From: Prunella strophiata
Lineage: Eukaryota; Chordata; Aves; Passeriformes; Prunellidae
Direction: 5' to 3'
Length of the DNA stretch: 64,000 bases
NCBI GenBank assembly: GCA_036583965.1
Contig: JAZBQD010000018.1
Location: forward strand, 69,652,143-69,716,142
The notes beneath the pieces are model-generated. The model saw nothing but the letters and a program-made list of their open reading frames with translations. It was not told the origin of the DNA and did no database searches. Below are positions 57,788 to 64,000 of this stretch, in pieces. The translations under genes and the position numbers were made by a program. The stretch's first letter is position 1, and the number at the start of each line of letters is the position of its first letter.

Positions 57788-58365
57788 GGGGTTTTGGGGT
57801 CGTGTGGTGTGCAAAGGGATGGGAAAGCTCCAAAATCTCTGTGCACAGCAGTTGGGGATGTTCTCAAGGGCGGCGTTGCCCTCGGAGAGGGTTTTCCGTG
57901 GATCCTTTGGAATTCCACGGGGTTTGGCTGTGGAGAAAAGCAGCTCTTTTATGGTTTGGAGGTGGGAGCTGGAGGTCTGGGGGGACTTCTGATCTTCGGG
58001 TTTCACCTTTTTGTGGGGGCTGAAGTCATCTCCTCGCAGCCTTGGCGTGGCCCACGGGGGCTGTGTGGGGAGCAGGGATTTGGCTCTTCCCTTAAATCCC
58101 CTCTCCTGACTCCGTCTTGCCCCGGCTGTGGTTGTGGTGTGGGATTGAAACCCCACGGAATCCTTCAGGATACAAACTTGTTGGGAAAACCAGAGGCTTG
58201 AAAAGCTGCTCCTGTTGCATCTTGTCATGGTTTCAGGTATTAACCAAAGGACAAGGGCGGATCTGTGTAAAAACTCTTTATTGGGATGCTCCAGGACGTG
58301 TTTTCCACAGGTGTTGGGTGGGAAGGTTCAACCTAGTTTTGTTTCTAGACCCTGGAAGCGCTCAC

Positions 58366-58492
58366 AGCCAGGTTAGATGGGGCTTGGAGAAACTTTGGGT
58401 AATGGAAGGTGTTCCTGCCCATGGCAGGGGGTGGAATGGGGTGGTCTTCAAGGTTCCTTCCAGCCCAAGCCATTCCATGGTTCTGTGGTCTC
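58366..58492 (+). mobile_element. CR1 LINE 3' end fragment
   Basis: 'gccaggttagatggggcttg', 'gtgttcctgcccatggcagg' and 'gcccaagccattccatgg'. Confidence 0.88.
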
Positions 58493-58549
58493 TGGAGCAC
58501 ATCCAGAAGCTCCATAGGGAAGGTGTCCCCATCCTCACAGCACCACGAA

Positions 58550-58700
58550 TGAAGGTTGAAGGGAACCTCTGGAGATCACTGTCCAGCTCCCCATGGAGCT
58601 ACAGGGGGTTCTCAGGTCTGTGTCCTGTTGGGATGGAGCTCCACAGCTTCTCTGGACAGCCTGTCCCAGTGGTGGATCATCCTCCAGGAGAAAAGGGCTT
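58550..58700 (-). mobile_element. Older CR1 fragment
   Basis: 'gaaggttgaagggaacctct', 'ggagatcactgtccagc' and 'gcttctctggacagcctgtc' resemble an old antisense CR1. Confidence 0.6.
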
Positions 58701-58794
58701 TTCCTGGGAATTCCCATGGGAATTCCTCTATTTCAGCTTGTCCTGAGCAGGGTCTGGCTCTGCCTTCTCAGCTTCCCCTTTGGTGCCTGTCCAT

Positions 58795-58925
58795 GGCGAG
58801 AAGGTCCCTCAGGGTGGTGGAGGTGTCCAGGGAGGGGCTGGACGTGACCCTGGGGGCCGTGGTGGCGTTCAGTCCGGCTGGACTCGATGACCTCAGAGGC
58901 CTTTTCCACCCTAATTATTCCCGTG
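58795..58925 (+). mobile_element. CR1 3' end abutting the minus-strand candidate exon
   Basis: 'ggtccctcagggtggtgg', 'gaggggctggacgtgacc' and 'ctggactcgatgacctcaga', ending 'ttccaccctaattattccc'. Its terminal bases contain the reverse complement of the stop codon of the exon at 58911-59333. Confidence 0.8.
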
Positions 58926-59333
58926 TTCCTGGAAGTCCCAGAATCCATCCAGCTCTTCCTGCAGCTCGGCCACCACCTCGGCTCTGCTCGTGAAGATGCT
59001 GTCCAGCCACTCCAGGATCCTCTGGTACCTGGAGACCCCTCCCAGCTGCCTGAGCCCGGCCTCGGTCAGCCGCGCCACCCTGACCCTGCGCCGCGGCGGC
59101 TCCGTGCTGTCCCCAGGCTCCCCTGCCCGGCCCTGCGCGGCCGTGGCCGTCCCCGGGGCGTCCTGGCTGCTGGGGACACGCGGGCGCTGGCCGCTGGCCG
59201 GGGCCCTGCTCCGGCCAGGAGCAGGCAGGGGTGCTGCCAGGGCAGGGGGCAGCGGCCGGTGGCTGGCGCCGGGGTCACGCGCGGGCCGGGCGGGCACTGC
59301 CACCTCCTGGGCCAGCCCAGTGTGGCCCCCCAC
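58911..59333 (-). CDS. Candidate terminal coding exon of an unrecognised antisense gene
   Basis: On the minus strand 140 codons are open up to a TAG stop, preceded by a textbook acceptor (ctctgtcccctgcag, with a possible branch point ccctcac about 25 bases upstream). The N-terminal part is rich in Pro, Ala and Arg and looks disordered. The C-terminal ~50 residues look folded and partly helical: RLTEAGLRQLGGVSRYQ, then RILEWLDSIFTSRAEVV, then AELQEELDGFWDF. Third codon positions in that part are nearly all G or C, unlike the surrounding intron, and CpG is frequent. I do not recognise the family. The last codons (HGNN-stop) fall inside the 3' end of a plus-strand CR1 insertion ending near 58925, so the stop and tail may be lineage-specific. 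Upstream exons would lie at higher coordinates, past the minisatellite and the assembly gap. It could also be a decayed retrocopy or a chance GC-rich open frame. Confidence 0.5.
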   Translation of the reverse strand: MGGHTGLAQEVAVPARPARDPGASHRPLPPALAAPLPAPGRSRAPASGQRPRVPSSQDAPGTATAAQGRAGEPGDSTEPPRRRVRVARLTEAGLRQLGGVSRYQRILEWLDSIFTSRAEVVAELQEELDGFWDFQEHGNN

Positions 59334-59520
59334 CTGCAGGGGACAGAGGGCGAGTGAGGGTGGCCCTGGGTGCTGTCGCAGCTCCTGGCCTGGGGAAGGT
59401 GTTCAGTGCCATCTCCAGGGGTGTCCCCAGGGCTCCGTGGTGGCTCCCAGTGTGCCACGGGCTCTCCGGGCTGGGTGGCCCTGGCAGCCTCATCCCACGG
59501 GGGGACTGGCCCTGGCTGCC

Positions 59521-59870
59521 CTGTGTGCCACCTTCAGCTGCCCGTGTCCCACCTGTGGTTTGTCCTCTGTGCCCTACCTGTACCTGTGTCTCACCTTTAC
59601 CTGCCAGTGCCCCACCTGCCATTCCCTGTGTCCCACCTGCCATTCCCTGTGTCACACCTCTGCCTGTCTGTCCCACCTGTGTTTGTTCCCCTGTGTCCCA
59701 CCTGTACCTGTGTCTTACCTTTACCTGCCAGTGCCCCACCTGCATTCCCTGTGTCCCATCTCTGGTTGTTTCCCGTGTCCCACCTGTGGTTGTTCCCCTG
59801 TGTCCCACCTGTGGTTGTTCCCCTGTGTCCCACCTGTACCTGTGTCTCACCTTTACCTGCCAGTGCCCCC
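59521..59870. repeat. Degenerate minisatellite running into the gap
   Basis: Units built on 'tgtgtcccacctgtggttg' (about 24 bases) alternate with longer ones containing 'cacctttacctgccagtg'. The array is pyrimidine-rich on the plus strand and is cut off by the assembly gap, so its true length is unknown. Confidence 0.85.
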
Positions 59871-60370
59871 NNNNNNNNNNNNNNNNNNNNNNNNNNNNNN
59901 NNNNNNNNNNNNNNNNNNNNNNNNNNNNNNNNNNNNNNNNNNNNNNNNNNNNNNNNNNNNNNNNNNNNNNNNNNNNNNNNNNNNNNNNNNNNNNNNNNNN
60001 NNNNNNNNNNNNNNNNNNNNNNNNNNNNNNNNNNNNNNNNNNNNNNNNNNNNNNNNNNNNNNNNNNNNNNNNNNNNNNNNNNNNNNNNNNNNNNNNNNNN
60101 NNNNNNNNNNNNNNNNNNNNNNNNNNNNNNNNNNNNNNNNNNNNNNNNNNNNNNNNNNNNNNNNNNNNNNNNNNNNNNNNNNNNNNNNNNNNNNNNNNNN
60201 NNNNNNNNNNNNNNNNNNNNNNNNNNNNNNNNNNNNNNNNNNNNNNNNNNNNNNNNNNNNNNNNNNNNNNNNNNNNNNNNNNNNNNNNNNNNNNNNNNNN
60301 NNNNNNNNNNNNNNNNNNNNNNNNNNNNNNNNNNNNNNNNNNNNNNNNNNNNNNNNNNNNNNNNNNNNNN
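59871..60370. other. Assembly gap (500 N)
   Basis: There are exactly 500 N, probably a placeholder of unknown true length. The left edge breaks inside a degenerate minisatellite, a common cause of short-read assembly failure. The reading frames that appear to run through it mean nothing. Confidence 0.99.
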
Positions 60371-61335
60371 GTGGGTGCTGGGTTTAGGATTCTCCAAGCA
60401 CAGAATTGAGGCCAGGTTCATCCCTGATTATTTAAACCAGAGCTGCAGTGATGGGACTGAGCTGCTCTGTGGGTGGGGGGTACAAAACCCTCCTCCAGTG
60501 GATGTAAAATTGGGCTGTTCTGGTGAGTTTGGGCTGTGTCCATGGATTCTGTGGATTGATTTCCCTGGTGTCAGTAGATCCACAGTGAACTGGCACAACC
60601 TGGGTTTTCCCAGGAGGAATCTTTTCAGCAGACCTTGCAGCACATGCCCTTCCTTGCTGTCATTGTGATGGGATTTTAATGGAAGAGCTCAGAGGATTCA
60701 CTGATTTTTAGGGAATGATTAATGATGTTCCAAATGGGAAGGGTTTGGGATGGCTCAGGCAGTAATATCCCACGGGAATGTTGGGTTATGGATACCCTGT
60801 GTTATCCAGGTAGGAAATATGTGAAGTGCACAAGGTGCATTTCTGCTGCCAGCTGAGGAGAAATTGTGCTCCAAACCATTGTCATCCCAATTCCCCAAGT
60901 CCCATTTCCCTGAGCATTTTAATTATTCCTGGAGGATAAAACCAGGAGCACATTTTTCCTGGTGTAATCCCAGCTCGCTTGGCTCGCTGCTCCTGAATCC
61001 CGAAACATTTTTGGGTTTGTTCAGCTGCTGTTTTTGCTTTCTTGTGATTATCCTCTGTTTTCCCTTCTGTGGTGTTCATCCCCGCTCGTAATTATCCCCC
61101 TCTCCCTGCCAACTCTGTGAACTCCAGGGCTAATTTGAGCAGGAGAGTTCTGCCCGGTAATTTTACAAATATGAGGCGTTATTGAGGGTTTTTCCTGGAC
61201 CAGTGATTACAAGGAATGGGTCCTTTGGGAGCCAGGAATCCTCTGGATTCCTCTGCTCCCTCGGAGGGGTTGGGAGCTGGGTGAAACTGGAATTAAAGCT
61301 GAATGGAAAAGGAGCAGCTCCTCTGCCCAGCACCA
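60371..61335. other. Unassigned sequence after the gap
   Basis: Nothing recognised. Any upstream exon of the minus-strand candidate gene would be expected here or beyond, but none is evident. Confidence 0.55.
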
Positions 61336-61565
61336 GTGCTGGGTTCCATGGAGTCGCTGAGGTTGGAAAAGCCCTCCAGGATTGAATCCAGCTGCTCCAA
61401 GGCCACCACTGACCGTGTCCCCAAGTGCCACATCCACAGGGATGGGGACTCCAAACCTCCCTGGGCACTGCCAATGCCTGACCATCCTTTCCATGAAGGA
61501 ATATTCCCAAATATCCAACCTAAACTTTCCCAACAGGCCGTTTCCTCTTGTTCTCTCCCTCAAAG
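61336..61565 (-). mobile_element. CR1 LINE fragment (canonical avian type)
   Basis: 'gaggttggaaaagccctcca', 'caagtgccacatccacagg', 'gatggggactccaaacctcc' and 'gaccatcctttccatgaagg'. Confidence 0.92.
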
Positions 61566-62650
61566 TGTGAGAGAGGAGCAGCCATAAAACACAAATCCCA
61601 CCTGGAGTTTCAGCTGGGTAGCCCAGAAAACTCAGGATCTTGTGGCTGGCTCTGGAATATTCTTGGTGTGGTCGATGTGTTCGTTTGGTTTTTTTGCTTT
61701 TTTGGGTTTTTTTTTATCCAGAGGAAAACAGGATTCAGGCATGGAATTCAGAGGAGTAATGGATTATCTGGAGACCTGAGAAGCTGAATAGTCCTAAACA
61801 GATCAAATGTGGGAAACTGGGTGGTCTGAGCTCAAACTGCCACGAAGAGGAAGAAATATTTTCCATTTTGAGGAGAATGTAATATGGCAGCAATGGGAAT
61901 ATCTGGGGAGATGAGGGAGGAATGCACTTAGGAGAAAGGGATGGAACTGGGAGGATGAAAAATGGGAGCAGGGGTCATGAGAGGGGTTTTGGGGAGGACG
62001 AGGTTTTTGTTGGAGGAACCTCTTGTGAGAGAGTCCCTGATTCCTGGGGCAGCCAAAAATGGCTCAGGAAAGAGAAGCCAGGGAGCAGTGCTGTGAGGGG
62101 ATGGGTTTGGTCACGCTGGCAGGTCCCTGAGCCATAAATTTTGGGGAAACTGTTAAAATGTGAATAGGGATTCTCTGATTTTCTTTTTGGGAATGGTTTC
62201 AAAGGCCTCTGCTTCTCCTTCCCTTCTGCTGCAGTTCCCTTTGTTGGGTTGGAATAAAGAGGTAGCGCCCAAAACCTTCTGAGGCTGAGGAGAATCCAGC
62301 CAAAGATGGGAGTCAGGTTGTTGTGGGGTCTTCCTGATCCATCTCCAGCCTTGCTCTGGTCACTTCTGCTTCTCCTGCCTGTGGAAAACACATTTTTCCT
62401 CTGGAAGAGATTCCAAAGTAATTTTAACTTTCAGAGATTGTGGTAAAGCTGGTCCAGGTGCTTCACCTTCCTCAGAGCCATGGGTAAAACCAGGATGGAG
62501 AGCCAGGCTGGGGTTTGTGCCCATGGGGAAGGAGCTGAGTAGGGTTGGGAATTTTGGTTCCTGTGTTTCCCTGACCCCCAGGACCTGGGGAGCTCCCTCA
62601 TCCTGTGGTGCTCCCAAGGAGCTGGTGGGGAAAATTCCCCATGGGAATGG
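61566..62650. other. Unassigned intron sequence
   Basis: Nothing recognised. Confidence 0.6.
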
Positions 62651-63115
62651 TGGGGAGCTGCTGCAGAGAGCCCAAAGGAGACCCTGGAGCTGCTGCTGGA
62701 GCCCCTCTGCTCTGGAGCCAGGCTGGGAGAGCTGGAAATGCTCCCCTGGAGAAGGGAAGGCTCCAGGGAGAGCTCAGAGCCCCTGGCAGGGCCTGGAGGG
62801 GCTCCAGGAGAGCTGCAGAGGGACTGGGGACAAGGGACAGAGGGACAGGACCCAGGGAATGGCTCCCACTGGGAAAGGGGAGATTGGGCTGGGATCTTGG
62901 GAATTGGGAATTGCTGTGTGGGAGGGTGGGGAGGGGCTGGGCTGGAATTGCCAGCTTTGCTGTGGCTGCCCCTGGATCCCTGGCAGTGCCCAAGGCCAGG
63001 TTGGACATTGGTCTTGGATCCACCTGGGACATTGGGAGATGTCCCTGCCCATGGATGGGGTGGAATGAGGAGATCTTTCAGGTCCTTTCCCACCCAAATC
63101 AGTCTGGAATTCTGT
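62651..63115 (+). mobile_element. CR1 LINE fragment
   Basis: Sense copy from 'ctgctgcagagagcccaaag' through 'ggagattgggctgggatctt' to 'cacccaaatcagtctggaat'. It is close to the copies at 6.8, 18.5 and 23.7 kb but 5'-truncated before the ORF2 region. Confidence 0.92.
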
Positions 63116-64000
63116 GGAATTGGGTTGGACACGGCCATGGTGGGACACTGGAAGTGCAGCCAGGTGTGGGATGGCTCCTTGTCCTTTCTTTCCTGAGGGA
63201 AAGGATGGAGCAGGATGAGCAGGCAGGGTCCTGGAGCTGGGGAATGAGGGAACCATCCCAGCTTTGCCTGGACTTGGTGCAGTCTCAGCAGAAACCTCCA
63301 AAATCTGCTCTTAAAACTGGTCTGAAGTCTCCTGCTCCTAAAGAGCTGCTCTTGGAGAGTCCAACGAGTCCTTGAGGCCACCACAAAATATTGGGGGAAT
63401 GGCAGCTTCTGTGATGAACTAATTACCCACTAATTTTGGGGGGATGTTGCACCACAAACGAGGTGTTTGGTGTGAGTGTCCAGCCATGGTCCTGATGCTG
63501 TTGGTGGTGGTGGTGTCTCAACCTCGCTGTGCTCCTGCCTCTGACGGTGCCACATGTTCATTTGGTAAAGAAATGGTTAAAAAAACACCTTCAGTTTTAA
63601 ATTGGCCCCAAAATTCAATTATGTAATCAATTCTCTCCAGCTTATGAGTGGCTTCACTCCAAGGTGTCAGTGATGCCACCAGGGCTGGGTTGATGAGGAT
63701 GGAGATGATCAAGGAGGGTTGTGCTGCTCGTGGAGGTTTGGAGAGCCAAAGCCCAGCAGAATTTAATAAATCCCTTTGGTTTGGTCCCTCAGTGTGGGTT
63801 GGGAGTGGGACAATCCCTTTTTCCCTGGTTTTCTTGTGGTGCAGAGGACATGGACAACACCAGGATCCTGAGAATCACCAAGATTGGAGAGGGGCTCAAA
63901 GGGAGGTCTCTGCTCCCTGCGTGGAATTTATCACTTTTTAATTTCAGGCACCAACTAATTTTATCTCTTGGTCTGATAAAATTGTAATAGTCCTCCTCTT
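63116..64000. other. Unassigned intron sequence to window end
   Basis: Nothing recognised. No match to the next expected EXOC6B exon. Confidence 0.6.

Larger units (their letters stand above)
57236..58365. other. Unassigned intron sequence
   Basis: Contains the candidate element at 57440 and the A-run at 57762. Open frames here do not have coherent splice sites. Confidence 0.55.
45761..64000 (+). other. EXOC6B: EXOC6B intron (5' part)
   Basis: This begins with a GTGAGT donor and runs to the end of the window without a recognisable next EXOC6B exon. It contains tandem arrays, CR1 copies, a 500-base gap and one candidate exon on the opposite strand. Confidence 0.75.

Noticed and set aside
57650..57790. 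Processed pseudogene ending in the A-run at 57762
   Set aside because: No polyadenylation signal or recognisable mRNA-like sequence precedes the run and no target-site duplication is visible.
58990..60668. Plus-strand open frames of 392-465 codons near 59-60.6 kb
   Set aside because: They run through the 500-N gap and are antisense to the better-supported minus-strand exon.

Overview
This window is vertebrate nuclear DNA from a bird, most likely a passerine. Two observations support that: two spliced exons matching the vertebrate exocyst gene EXOC6B, and about 35 short CR1 LINE 3'-end fragments of the kind found throughout bird genomes (antisense copies carry 'cacctcccactgtccc' and 'ggttggaagggacctt'). 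The passerine assignment is an inference from the look of the CR1 subfamilies and was not tested. There are no bacterial genes, operons, CRISPR arrays or ribosome-binding sites.

Layout. Bases 1-33469 are intronic and peppered with CR1 fragments in both orientations. They also hold a three-copy ~228-bp tandem repeat (1.05-1.74 kb), a possible solo LTR (9.75-10.17 kb), a pyrimidine-rich microsatellite (15.4-15.7 kb), a 1.2-kb 31-bp minisatellite (20.9-22.1 kb) and a 21-bp minisatellite (28.5-28.8 kb). The first EXOC6B exon is at 33470-33646 and encodes the acidic linker. The next intron (33647-45691) is about 70% tandem repeat: a 4.0-kb array of a 15-bp unit, a nested inverted-repeat complex at 40 kb, a 2.85-kb array of a 28-bp unit and 1.56 kb of AT-rich repeats ending close to the next exon. 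The second exon (45692-45760) begins the conserved Sec15 region. The following intron starts with two more tandem arrays (about 92-bp and 100-bp units), then has a three-copy ~285-bp repeat, further CR1 copies, a GC-rich minus-strand candidate terminal exon (58911-59333) of an unrecognised gene, and a 500-base assembly gap (59871-60370) sitting in a minisatellite.

How it fits together. The two exons are in phase with each other (177 and 69 bases, both starting and ending at phase 0) and would join directly in EXOC6B mRNA. The long stretches without stops in the tandem arrays (over 1000 codons in several frames) come from repeat units without stop codons and are not genes. The best leads are the minisatellite whose single-unit relative survives at 27.3 kb, the minus-strand exon whose stop codon appears to lie in an inserted CR1 end, the repeat-dominated intron with many decoy splice acceptors, and the nested inverted repeat at 40 kb. 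I did not find a recognisable novel molecular system. By my rough sums, tandem arrays cover close to a quarter of the window and CR1 about 15%.
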